From: Gallionellaceae bacterium
GTDB lineage: Bacteria; Pseudomonadota; Gammaproteobacteria; Burkholderiales; Gallionellaceae
Reading direction: 5' to 3'
Assembly (NCBI GenBank): GCA_021731185.1
Contig: JAKFXW010000056.1
Span: 1 to 6,609 of the forward strand
DNA length: 6,609 bases
The notes beneath the pieces are model-generated. The model was given only the letters and a program-made list of their open reading frames with translations. It was not told the DNA's origin and ran no database searches. Within the stretch, counting starts at the first letter, position 1; each line of letters begins with the position of its first letter. Position numbers and translations under genes: made by a program. Shown here one piece after another: positions 1-6,508 of the stretch.

Positions 1-793
1 AGAACGCATGCGCGCTGCGCGTCCGTACGCTGAAAAAATTCGCCAGGTTGCTGCGCATTTATCACATGCCAGTCCGGAGTATAAGCACCCCTTTTTAATT
101 AAAAAGGAGCAGATAAAAAATGTCGGCATAATCGTTATTACCTCAGACAAAGGCTTGTGCGGCGGATTGAATACCAACATTTTGCGCCTAGCTTTGAGTC
201 AAATGAAAGTGTGGAATAGTGATAGTAAAAAGGTCTTAGTCTGCTCCATAGGGAATAAAGGATTCAGCTTCATGACTCGCATTGGTGCGGATGTTAAATC
301 ACATCTGACTGGATTGGGCGATACGCCTCGGATTTCTAGTTTGGTCGGTGTGGTAAAGGTCATGCTGGATGCCTATATAGCGGGTGAAGTGGATGCTATT
401 TACATCGCGTATAACGATTTTGTAAATACCATGAAGCAGGAGCCGAAATTACGCTTGTTGCTGCCGCTTTCTGATGATCAACTTGTCGGTGATCAACTTG
501 CAGGTGACCAAGGTAAAGCTGAACCTACTTCACTGTGGGATTATATTTATGAGCCCGAGCCGAAGTCTGTAGTGGATGAATTGTTGCGGCGCTATGTGGA
601 GTCTTTGGTATATAACGCAGTAACTGAAAATCAAGCTTCCGAGCAAAGTGCGCGCATGGTGGCCATGAAAGCTGCTTCGGATAATGCAAAAGAAGTGATT
701 GGTGAACTAAAGCTGGTGTACAACAAAGCGCGCCAGGCAGCCATTACCAAGGAAATTTCAGAGATAGTTGGCGGCGCAGCCGCCGTGAGTTAA
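1..793 (+). CDS. atpG: ATP synthase F1 gamma subunit, 3' part (5' end outside the window)
   Basis: Gamma is the central rotating stalk of F1Fo ATP synthase. It couples proton flow through Fo to the catalytic beta subunits on the cytoplasmic face of the inner membrane. The reading frame is open at the left edge: codons for Glu-Arg (2-7) precede the Met codon at 8, giving ERMRAARPY, a conserved internal stretch of gamma. The Met at 8 is therefore not the start, and by comparison with the family roughly 35-40 N-terminal residues are missing. Counting from that Met, the conserved SDKGLCGGLNTN lies at residues 46-57. The C-terminal helix (ASEQSARMVAMKAASDNA, then KLVYNKARQAAITKEISEI) is intact and ends in VGGAAAVS, as in proteobacterial gamma subunits. 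An odd point is a short pentapeptide repeat near residues 156-170, listed separately. The gene is followed by a 77-nt gap and atpD, in normal operon order. Confidence 0.97.
   Translation, partial: ERMRAARPYAEKIRQVAAHLSHASPEYKHPFLIKKEQIKNVGIIVITSDKGLCGGLNTNILRLALSQMKVWNSDSKKVLVCSIGNKGFSFMTRIGADVKSHLTGLGDTPRISSLVGVVKVMLDAYIAGEVDAIYIAYNDFVNTMKQEPKLRLLLPLSDDQLVGDQLAGDQGKAEPTSLWDYIYEPEPKSVVDELLRRYVESLVYNAVTENQASEQSARMVAMKAASDNAKEVIGELKLVYNKARQAAITKEISEIVGGAAAVS
475..515 (+). repeat. 15-bp in-frame tandem micro-repeat inside atpG
   Basis: TGATCAACTTG occurs at 475-485 and again at 490-500, exactly 15 bp apart. A diverged third unit (TGACCAAGGTA) lies at 505-515. The period is a multiple of three, so the protein carries DDQLV-GDQLA-GDQGK, about two and a half copies of a GDQL-type pentapeptide. 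It sits just before the conserved WDYIYEPEP segment. This is a region where gamma subunits vary in length, so it is probably a harmless loop expansion created by replication slippage. Confidence 0.75.
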
Positions 794-799
794 TGCAGC

Positions 800-822
800 C
801 ATTGTCCCACAAGGGGACAATG
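800..822 (+). repeat. Perfect 9-bp inverted repeat in the atpG-atpD gap (hairpin copy 1)
   Basis: CATTGTCCC (800-808) and GGGACAATG (814-822) are exact reverse complements around the 5-nt loop ACAAG. There is no T-run after it, so it is not a classical intrinsic terminator, and it lies between genes that must be expressed together. Its core TGTCCCACAAGGGGACA recurs after atpC at 2752-2768. It may be an mRNA processing or stability hairpin, or a dispersed intergenic repeat. The sequence alone does not decide. Confidence 0.8.
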
Positions 823-855
823 TGGCAAAAGCATGATAAGAATTAATATTCAAAA

Positions 856-863
856 GTGGGGAA
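856..863 (+). promoter_or_regulatory. Ribosome binding site of atpD
   Basis: The purine-rich GTGGGGAA ends 7 nt before the ATG at 871. It is the only Shine-Dalgarno-like stretch in the leader and supports that start, which also matches the conserved N-terminus MNQGKIVQCIGAVVDVEF. Confidence 0.6.
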
Positions 864-870
864 ATTTTAG

Positions 871-2289
871 ATGAATCAGGGAAAAATTGTTCAGTGTATC
901 GGTGCGGTGGTAGACGTTGAGTTCCCACGCGACAGCGTTCCTAAAGTGTTCGATGCTTTAGTGGTACAAAATTTAGATAGTGCAGTCGCCGAAAAAGGCC
1001 TGACGTTGGAAGTACAACAACAAATTGGTGACGGTGTAGTTCGCACCATTGCGATGGGTTCTTCTGATGGCTTGCGCCGAGGAATGTTGGTTGCTAATAC
1101 GGGCAATCAAATTATGGTGCCTGTAGGGCACGGTACGTTGGGGCGTGTAATGGACGTGTTGGGTCGACCGATTGATGAAGTCGGCGAAGTTAAATGTGAC
1201 GAGCGTCGCTCCATCCACCAGAAAGCTCCTCGATTTGACGAGCTTTCACCCTCGGTTGATCTGCTTGAAACAGGTATTAAAGTGATTGACTTGGTTTGTC
1301 CCTTTGCCAAGGGCGGAAAGGTTGGGTTGTTCGGCGGTGCAGGCGTGGGTAAAACCGTAAACATGCTGGAGCTGATTAACAATATTGCCAAGCAACATTC
1401 CGGATTATCTGTATTTGCTGGCGTGGGTGAACGTACCCGTGAAGGGAATGACTTTTATCACGAAATGTCAGAAGCGGGGGTCATCAAGCTGGACAACCTG
1501 CCAGAATCAAAAGTGGCGATGGTGTTTGGTCAGATGAACGAGCCACCAGGCAACCGTTTGCGCGTGGCATTGTCAGGTTTGACGATGGCCGAGTATTTTC
1601 GCGATGAAGGCCGTGACGTATTGTTCTTCGTTGATAACATTTACCGCTTTACTCTAGCAGGCACAGAAGTATCCGCGCTGTTGGGCCGTATGCCATCAGC
1701 AGTGGGGTATCAACCGACCTTGGCCGAAGAGATGGGTCGTTTGCAAGAACGTATTACTTCAACTAAAACAGGTTCGATTACATCCATTCAAGCGGTGTAT
1801 GTACCTGCGGACGATCTAACTGATCCTTCGCCAGCAACCACATTTTTGCATCTAGATTCTACGGTGGTATTGTCGCGCGACATCGCTTCGCTTGGTATTT
1901 ATCCAGCGGTTGATCCGCTGGACTCCACATCGCGTCAGCTGGATCCGCTGGTGGTGGGGGAAGAACACTACAACGTGGCGCGCGGCGTGCAACAGACCTT
2001 GCAGCGCTATAAAGAATTGCGTGACATTATCGCGATTTTGGGTATGGATGAGTTATCACCAGAAGATAAACTGGCGGTTTCACGGGCACGTAAAATTCAA
2101 CGATTCTTGTCGCAGCCGTTTCACGTCGCGGAAATATTTACGGGCAGCCCAGGTAAATATGTTACGTTGAAAGAGACTATCAAGGGCTTTAAGGGCATTG
2201 TTAACGGCGACTATGATTCACTGCCTGAGCAGGCATTTTACATGGTTGGCACAATTGACGAGGCTGTTGAAAAAGCTAAAACGCTGTAA
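871..2289 (+). CDS. atpD: ATP synthase F1 beta subunit (catalytic)
   Basis: Beta carries the three catalytic sites of F1 and makes ATP from ADP and phosphate as gamma turns inside the alpha3beta3 ring. The 472-residue product is full length for the family. The N-terminal beta-barrel domain comes first (about residues 1-80, with VVDVEFP). The nucleotide-binding domain has Walker A GGAGVGKT at 155-162 (Lys161, Thr162). It also has the catalytic glutamate in GERTR (Glu187) and Walker B VLFFVD ending at Asp255, followed by NIYRFT. The signature PAVDPLDSTSR lies near 345-355. In the C-terminal helical domain the lever motif reads DELSPED (393-399) instead of the E. coli DELSEED, which I know from other betaproteobacteria. 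All catalytic residues I looked for are present, and I see no frameshift. It lies 77 nt after atpG and 30 nt before atpC, within one operon. Confidence 0.99.
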   Translation: MNQGKIVQCIGAVVDVEFPRDSVPKVFDALVVQNLDSAVAEKGLTLEVQQQIGDGVVRTIAMGSSDGLRRGMLVANTGNQIMVPVGHGTLGRVMDVLGRPIDEVGEVKCDERRSIHQKAPRFDELSPSVDLLETGIKVIDLVCPFAKGGKVGLFGGAGVGKTVNMLELINNIAKQHSGLSVFAGVGERTREGNDFYHEMSEAGVIKLDNLPESKVAMVFGQMNEPPGNRLRVALSGLTMAEYFRDEGRDVLFFVDNIYRFTLAGTEVSALLGRMPSAVGYQPTLAEEMGRLQERITSTKTGSITSIQAVYVPADDLTDPSPATTFLHLDSTVVLSRDIASLGIYPAVDPLDSTSRQLDPLVVGEEHYNVARGVQQTLQRYKELRDIIAILGMDELSPEDKLAVSRARKIQRFLSQPFHVAEIFTGSPGKYVTLKETIKGFKGIVNGDYDSLPEQAFYMVGTIDEAVEKAKTL

Positions 2290-2319
2290 CTGTTAAGTAG
2301 CAAACATGGGCAAATTAAT

Positions 2320-2748
2320 ATGGCAATGACCTTTCACGTAGATGTGGTGAGCGCAGAAGAGGCGATATTTTCCGGCTTAGCCGAGATGATTGTCGTGCCT
2401 GGGCAAATGGGTGAATTGGGTATTTACCCTAGACATGCGCCATTGCTCACTCGTATTAAACCGGGATCAGTTCGTCTGCGTTTACCAAATCAGACCGAGG
2501 ATATGCTGATTTATGTTTCTGGCGGTATGCTGGAAGTACAGCCCAACATCGTAACGGTTCTGGCTGATACCGCGATTCGAAGCGGTGATTTAGATGAAGC
2601 GCGTGCACTGGAAGCTAAACGATTGGCGGAAGAAACTATTAAAAATCGCTCGGCCGAAATTGACTTTGCACAAGCACAAGCTGAGTTAATAGAAGCAGTC
2701 GCACAATTGCAGGCGATTCAAAAAATTCGCAAGCAGCGCCCTCATTAA
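2320..2748 (+). CDS. atpC: ATP synthase F1 epsilon subunit
   Basis: Epsilon binds the foot of gamma, joins F1 to the c-ring, and in bacteria can inhibit ATP hydrolysis through its C-terminal helices. The 142-residue protein is the usual size (E. coli about 139). Residues 1-85 form the N-terminal beta-sandwich, with the highly conserved GELGIYPRHAPLLTRIKPG around 31-49 and YVSGGMLEVQP around 65-75. Residues 90-138 are charged and alanine-rich and fit the two C-terminal helices, so the regulatory domain is kept. The start gives MAMTFHVDVVSAEE, which matches related proteins. Shine-Dalgarno support is weak: only GGGC sits at a reasonable distance upstream. It is the last gene of the atp operon and is followed by a hairpin repeat and a strong terminator. 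Confidence 0.98.
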   Translation: MAMTFHVDVVSAEEAIFSGLAEMIVVPGQMGELGIYPRHAPLLTRIKPGSVRLRLPNQTEDMLIYVSGGMLEVQPNIVTVLADTAIRSGDLDEARALEAKRLAEETIKNRSAEIDFAQAQAELIEAVAQLQAIQKIRKQRPH

Positions 2749-2751
2749 AAA

Positions 2752-2772
2752 TGTCCCACAAGGGGACAATGT
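2752..2772 (+). repeat. Second copy of the TGTCCCACAAGGGGACA hairpin after atpC (copy 2)
   Basis: The 21 bases here are identical to 803-823 in the atpG-atpD gap and in the same orientation. TGTCCC (2752-2757) pairs with GGGACA (2763-2768) around the loop ACAAG. The stem is only 6 bp because A2751 faces A2769. The 3' flank AATGT is nevertheless conserved with copy 1 although it no longer pairs fully. That suggests descent from a common copy rather than independent origin. Confidence 0.8.
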
Positions 2773-2787
2773 AAAAACAAATATTGC

Positions 2788-2812
2788 AAAGCGGCTTAGG
2801 CCGCTTTTTTTT
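2788..2812 (+). terminator. Rho-independent terminator of the atp operon
   Basis: AAAGCGGC (2788-2795) and GCCGCTTT (2800-2807) form an 8-bp stem with the 4-nt loop TTAG. A run of eight T (2805-2812) begins in the stem's 3' arm. It lies 39 nt after the atpC stop, and glmU lies downstream. It should end most atp transcripts and separate glmU from the operon. Confidence 0.92.
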
Positions 2813-2830
2813 GAACTGCGTAAAGGAAAA

Positions 2831-2859
2831 TGTCCAGCATAAAACAAATTGATTATACT
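2831..2859 (+). promoter_or_regulatory. Candidate sigma-70 promoter for glmU
   Basis: TATACT (2854-2859) is a five-of-six match to the -10 consensus. TGTCCA (2831-2836), exactly 17 bp upstream, is a weak -35 with three of six matches. Transcription would start near 2866, about 35 nt before the glmU ATG. Its position straight after a strong terminator makes a promoter here likely. The exact boxes are inferred. Confidence 0.45.
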
Positions 2860-2900
2860 TAGCTGAGCAACTCCCCAAACTTACCCACTGAACCATACTT

Positions 2901-4262
2901 ATGATGGAAATTAACGTCGTGATTCTTGCTGCAGGGCGAGGCAAACGTATGCACTCTGATAAGCCCAAAGTGCTACATACGCTGGCTGGTAAGCCGCTAC
3001 TGATGCATGTTTTAGATTCTGCCGTGCAGAGTGGCGCACACAAAATATATGTCATCTACGGTCATGGTGGCGAGGAAGTGCCCCAAGCCGCCGCCGCATA
3101 TCAAGCCAGTTTCATTTTGCAAGAACCGCAGTTGGGGACAGGTCATGCTGTGCAACATGCTATCCCACATATGCCGCAAGATGGCGTGACGCTGGTGTTA
3201 TATGGCGATGTGCCGCTTATTCAGTCAACCACTATTAAAAAAATGTTAGCCGTGCAAGATAAACTGGTTCTTCTCACAACATTACTCGACAATCCAACAG
3301 GCTATGGCCGTATAGAGCGGGATAAGCAGGGAAATATTACGCGCATCATTGAAGACAAAGATTGCACGTCAACACAACGCACAATTAAGGAAGTAAATAC
3401 CGGCATCTTAGCGGGGCCTACGCGGCGCTTGCAAACTTGGTTGGCGCAACTAGAAAACAAAAATTCGCAAGGTGAATATTATCTAACCGACATTGTTGCG
3501 ATGGCAGTTGCAGACGGTGTTGCGATTCAAGCAGAGCAGCCGACCCAAGCGTGGGAGGTGGTAGGCGTGAACAGCAAGACTCAGTTGGCAGTGTTGGAGC
3601 GTACCTGGCAAGAAGAGCAGGCGCGGCAATTGCTGGAGCGGGGCGTGACATTGGCCGATCCGGCGCGAATAGATATTCGTGGCAAACTCATCTGTGGTCG
3701 CGATGTAGAAATTGACGTTGGCTGCATTTTTGAAGGCGATGTTCGTCTGGGTGATCAGGTGAAAGTGGGTGCATACAGCATCATAAAAAAATCAGACATT
3801 GGTAACGGTACAATCATTCATCCATTTAGCCATATTGAACAAACCAAGATTGGCGAAAATTGCCGGATTGGACCCTATGCGCGACTACGCCCCGGAAGCA
3901 ACTTGCATGATGAGGTACACATAGGCAATTTTGTAGAAATTAAAAATAGTGAAATCGCCGCAAACAGCAAAGCCAATCACCTCAGCTACATTGGTGATAG
4001 CACTGTGGGCAGTCAAGTGAATATTGGCGCGGGTACAATCACCTGCAATTATGATGGCGTAAATAAACACCGCACCGTGATAGAAGACGGTGTATTCATT
4101 GGCTCTGCCACACAGATCATTGCACCTGTGACAATTGGGCGCAATGCCACCATCGGCGCGGGATCAACCATCACCCGTGATGCCCCGGAAGATGTGCTTA
4201 CCCTGTCGCGTGCTAAGCAAACAACAGTGATGGGGTGGAAGAGACCGAGTAAGAAAAAATAA
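2901..4262 (+). CDS. glmU: Bifunctional UDP-GlcNAc pyrophosphorylase / glucosamine-1-phosphate acetyltransferase
   Basis: GlmU is a cytoplasmic enzyme that acetylates glucosamine-1-phosphate with acetyl-CoA and then couples the product to UTP. The result is UDP-GlcNAc for peptidoglycan and lipopolysaccharide. The 453 residues match the family length (E. coli 456). The N-terminal uridyltransferase domain (about 1-225) has LAAGRGKRM (9-17) and PKVLH (22-26), with Arg16 and Lys23 equivalent to E. coli Arg18 and Lys25. It also has QLGTGHA, YGDVPL with the metal ligand Asp103, and GVN with Asn224. The C-terminal left-handed beta-helix acetyltransferase domain (about 248-453) has GPYARLRPG, the catalytic His in NHLSYIGD (His360, E. 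coli His363) and NIGAGTITCNYDG. It ends in the typical basic tail RPSKKK. A TGA at 2889-2891 blocks any longer frame, so the start is the ATG at 2901 or the adjacent one at 2904. No Shine-Dalgarno sequence is evident before it. It probably has its own promoter after the atp terminator. Confidence 0.98.
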   Translation: MMEINVVILAAGRGKRMHSDKPKVLHTLAGKPLLMHVLDSAVQSGAHKIYVIYGHGGEEVPQAAAAYQASFILQEPQLGTGHAVQHAIPHMPQDGVTLVLYGDVPLIQSTTIKKMLAVQDKLVLLTTLLDNPTGYGRIERDKQGNITRIIEDKDCTSTQRTIKEVNTGILAGPTRRLQTWLAQLENKNSQGEYYLTDIVAMAVADGVAIQAEQPTQAWEVVGVNSKTQLAVLERTWQEEQARQLLERGVTLADPARIDIRGKLICGRDVEIDVGCIFEGDVRLGDQVKVGAYSIIKKSDIGNGTIIHPFSHIEQTKIGENCRIGPYARLRPGSNLHDEVHIGNFVEIKNSEIAANSKANHLSYIGDSTVGSQVNIGAGTITCNYDGVNKHRTVIEDGVFIGSATQIIAPVTIGRNATIGAGSTITRDAPEDVLTLSRAKQTTVMGWKRPSKKK

Positions 4263-4396
4263 TTTTCTTCTAATTTATTCTTTAAAAGAACGTGCTTAAA
4301 AGCCAGGCGCAACATCTAACGACTATGCAGAGCATTCAACTAAGAAGTTAGGCACGGGCAAGGTAAGTGAAAAAAGCTATAATGCGTGTACTAATT
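4263..4396. other. Spacer between glmU and tRNA-Arg, without a gene
   Basis: This 134-nt stretch shows no convincing coding frame. A weak AT-only hairpin overlaps the glmU stop (AAGAAAA 4251-4257 with TTTTCTT 4263-4269), which is too weak to call a terminator. The rest holds a palindromic, attC-like segment (4314-4353) and the tRNA promoter. Confidence 0.6.
4355..4383 (+). promoter_or_regulatory. Promoter of tRNA-Arg (and possibly slt)
   Basis: TATAAT at 4378-4383 is a perfect -10 box. CGGGCA (4355-4360), 17 bp upstream, is a poor -35 with three of six matches. The bases after the -10 begin GCG, a GC-rich discriminator often seen at stable RNA promoters under stringent control. Transcription would start near 4390, leaving a 5' leader of about 7 nt before the mature tRNA. 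Confidence 0.7.
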
Positions 4397-4473
4397 GCGC
4401 CCGTAGCTCAGCTGGATAGAGTATTGGTTTCCGAAGCCAAGGGTCGTGGGTTCGACTCCCGCCGGGCGCGCCA
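4397..4473 (+). tRNA. tRNA-Arg, anticodon CCG
   Basis: The cloverleaf folds fully. The acceptor stem is GCGCCCG (4397-4403) with CGGGCGC (4463-4469), a perfect 7 bp. The D stem is GCTC/GAGT with loop AGCTGGATA. The anticodon stem is TTGGT/GCCAA with loop TTCCGAA, which places the anticodon CCG at 4431-4433. The T arm is GTGGG-TTCGACT-CCCGC. The discriminator is G4470 and CCA is encoded at 4471-4473. It reads CGG codons. Known arginine identity elements are present: A20 in the D loop and C35, the middle anticodon base. The acceptor stem and D arm closely resemble E. coli tRNA-Arg(CCG). Three stems each contain one G-U wobble pair. Confidence 0.97.
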
Positions 4474-4498
4474 CGATACATTATGGATCACTTACACT

Positions 4499-6508
4499 AT
4501 GCCATTAATGTTGTTCCGTAAATTTTTCGCTCGCTATTTTTCCGCGCAATGTGTGAGGGAATTATTGAGTGTAGCCGTGATATTGGCGGCTATTCTACTA
4601 TTTCCGCAACAGGCATACGCCAGCCAAGACACGGATTTTCTGGCTGCCCGCGACGCTTATCGCGCGGGAGATGCGACACGCCTGGATCGTATAGCAGCAA
4701 AACTCAAGCACACTCCGCTAGAACCTTATCTTACTTATTATCAATTGCGCTTGCGCTTGGCGGTGGCTAATCATGACATTATCCAGCAATTTATTGCACG
4801 CAATGATGATACGCAAATCATCAATCAAATGCGTGCCGAGTGGTTAAAAATATTGGGCGAACATCAGCAGTGGGAATTATTTGCGGCGGAATACGTAGAA
4901 TTAAAAGACCCGGACACTGAATTAATCTGTTATGACTGGCAAATGCAATTAGCGCAAAAAGCCACAGATGTGCTGCATAAAGTGCGCGATTTATGGTTGA
5001 CCAGCAACAAAGAATTGCCCAAAAATTGTATGTCTTTATTGAACGCAGCGCGGGCAAACAATGCAATTACTGTCGCAGATATAGGCATCCATATTCGTCG
5101 TGCTCTGGAAGTAAACAACATCACATTGGCCATGCAATTGACTGAAACGCTGCCTAAATCAAGCGTACCTGCTGAATCTGCATTGCGAAGCGCGGCTAAA
5201 AAACCTGCGCATTATTTAGCGCAACTAACATTGGGCGATGAGATGTATGTTGGGCAACGTATTGTTGCGATATTTGCGCTGCAATATTTAGCCAAGCAAT
5301 CACCACAATTAGCGTATGAACAATGGGAAAAAATATCCTCCCATTTTAGTGCTGATGAGCATCGCTATTTTTACGGTTGGCTAGGCTTTGAAGCTGCACG
5401 CAAACATGATGAACGGGCATTGGAATGGTACAAGGCAGCGGGCGATTCTCCTTTAACAGATTTGCAATTAGCATGGCGTACTCGCGCAGCGTTGCGCGCT
5501 CAGAATTGGCCGGAAATTTTACACAGCGCGTCCAACATGTCCCCCGCGCAACAGCAGGAAACGGTGTGGAAATATTGGAAAGCGCGCGCATTGCGCGTAT
5601 TGGGACAAACAAATGAAGCAACTATTATCTTTACTGAGTTGAGCGAGAAGCACGATTTTTATGGGCAGTTAGCCGCTGAAGAAATTGGCAGAATGCCCGC
5701 TGCTGGCATGGTATCGACCGATATTCAAGCGGATCAGGACGAGCTCGCAGCACTGCGGACACAGCCCGGTATTCAGCGGGTGATTGCGCTGTATCGTATG
5801 GGCTTACGGACGGAGGCCGCCACAGAATGGGCATGGGTGACACGGGATTTTAATGATACGCATTTATTGCTGGCTGCCGAAATCGCCCGCGATCATAAAA
5901 TGCATGATTATGTAATTAACACGGCTGATCGCACCATGCAACAACATGATTTCAGCATGCGTTTTCACGCACCTTATCGTGATGCAATGCAGCAATATAT
6001 TCTCACCCACGGGTTGGAAGAGGCATGGGTGTATGGCTTGATGCGTCAGGAAAGCCGCTTTGTCAGCCAGGCAAAATCCGTGGCTGGTGCGGCTGGATTT
6101 ATGCAAATTATGCCCGCCACCGCACGCTGGGCGGCACAAAAGATAGGCATGAAAAATTATCGTAAAGAGTCTATTCATGAGATGGACACCAATCTTAAAC
6201 TTGGTACGTATTACATGAAAAACATGTTGTCTTCGCTCGACAACAGTCCCGTTCTGGCTTCGGCAGCGTATAACGCCGGACCTAATCGAGCGCGCAGGTG
6301 GCGTGCAAAAAACGCTATGGAAGGAGCGATTTATATTGAAACTATCCCCTTTGACGAAACGCGCAACTATGTCAAAAAGGTCATGAGTAACACCGTTCAC
6401 TACGCCAGAGTTTTTGGTCATTCACCGATGCAACTAAAGCAACGTTTAGGTATTGTAGAAGCAGTGGTAGATGTGGCGGCAGATGCAAATCTTGTTATTC
6501 AGCAATAG
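4499..6508 (+). CDS. slt: Soluble lytic murein transglycosylase, Slt70-like (GH23)
   Basis: The enzyme cleaves the MurNAc-GlcNAc bond of peptidoglycan in the periplasm, leaving 1,6-anhydro-MurNAc ends. The product has 669 residues (E. coli Slt about 645). A signal peptide is clear: basic RKFFAR near residues 7-12, hydrophobic core about 22-35, and a likely cut after AYA at residue 41. Residues about 42-480 are alpha-helical and alanine-rich, fitting the superhelical ring of Slt70. The catalytic domain has RQESRF with the catalytic Glu518, AGAAGFMQIMPATA near 529-542, TNLKLGTYYM, and AAYNAGPNR at 589-597. The frame is open upstream to 4367, but that part reads through the tRNA gene and gives a PVAQLDR-type peptide, a known artefact of translating tRNA genes. 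I therefore chose ATG 4499, which directly precedes the signal peptide; ATG 4508 is an alternative. Shine-Dalgarno support is weak. The gene probably depends on the tRNA promoter. Confidence 0.95.
   Translation: MPLMLFRKFFARYFSAQCVRELLSVAVILAAILLFPQQAYASQDTDFLAARDAYRAGDATRLDRIAAKLKHTPLEPYLTYYQLRLRLAVANHDIIQQFIARNDDTQIINQMRAEWLKILGEHQQWELFAAEYVELKDPDTELICYDWQMQLAQKATDVLHKVRDLWLTSNKELPKNCMSLLNAARANNAITVADIGIHIRRALEVNNITLAMQLTETLPKSSVPAESALRSAAKKPAHYLAQLTLGDEMYVGQRIVAIFALQYLAKQSPQLAYEQWEKISSHFSADEHRYFYGWLGFEAARKHDERALEWYKAAGDSPLTDLQLAWRTRAALRAQNWPEILHSASNMSPAQQQETVWKYWKARALRVLGQTNEATIIFTELSEKHDFYGQLAAEEIGRMPAAGMVSTDIQADQDELAALRTQPGIQRVIALYRMGLRTEAATEWAWVTRDFNDTHLLLAAEIARDHKMHDYVINTADRTMQQHDFSMRFHAPYRDAMQQYILTHGLEEAWVYGLMRQESRFVSQAKSVAGAAGFMQIMPATARWAAQKIGMKNYRKESIHEMDTNLKLGTYYMKNMLSSLDNSPVLASAAYNAGPNRARRWRAKNAMEGAIYIETIPFDETRNYVKKVMSNTVHYARVFGHSPMQLKQRLGIVEAVVDVAADANLVIQQ

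Noticed and set aside
800..822. Hairpin after atpG as an intrinsic terminator
   Set aside because: No T-run follows it and it sits inside the atp operon, where full termination would cut off atpD and atpC.
1107..1391. A 94-codon open frame on the - strand within atpD
   Set aside because: It is antisense to the Walker A region of atpD. Strong codon constraint on the + strand explains the open frame.
2639..3055. A 138-codon open frame on the - strand across the atpC end, terminator and glmU start
   Set aside because: It runs through the terminator hairpin and overlaps two conserved genes on the other strand, and its product resembles no family I know.
4251..4269. Hairpin AAGAAAA/TTTTCTT at the glmU stop as a terminator
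   Set aside because: The stem is almost entirely A-T, no T-run follows, and it overlaps the stop codon. It would be too weak to terminate.
4397..4473. tRNA-Arg as an integration site for a genomic island
   Set aside because: No integrase and no direct repeat of the tRNA 3' end are found in the window. The genes on both sides are core genes.
5864..6421. A 185-codon open frame on the - strand inside slt
   Set aside because: It lies wholly antisense to the conserved catalytic domain of slt, and its translation is rich in Cys, His and Arg with no recognisable domain. It is a shadow of the real gene.
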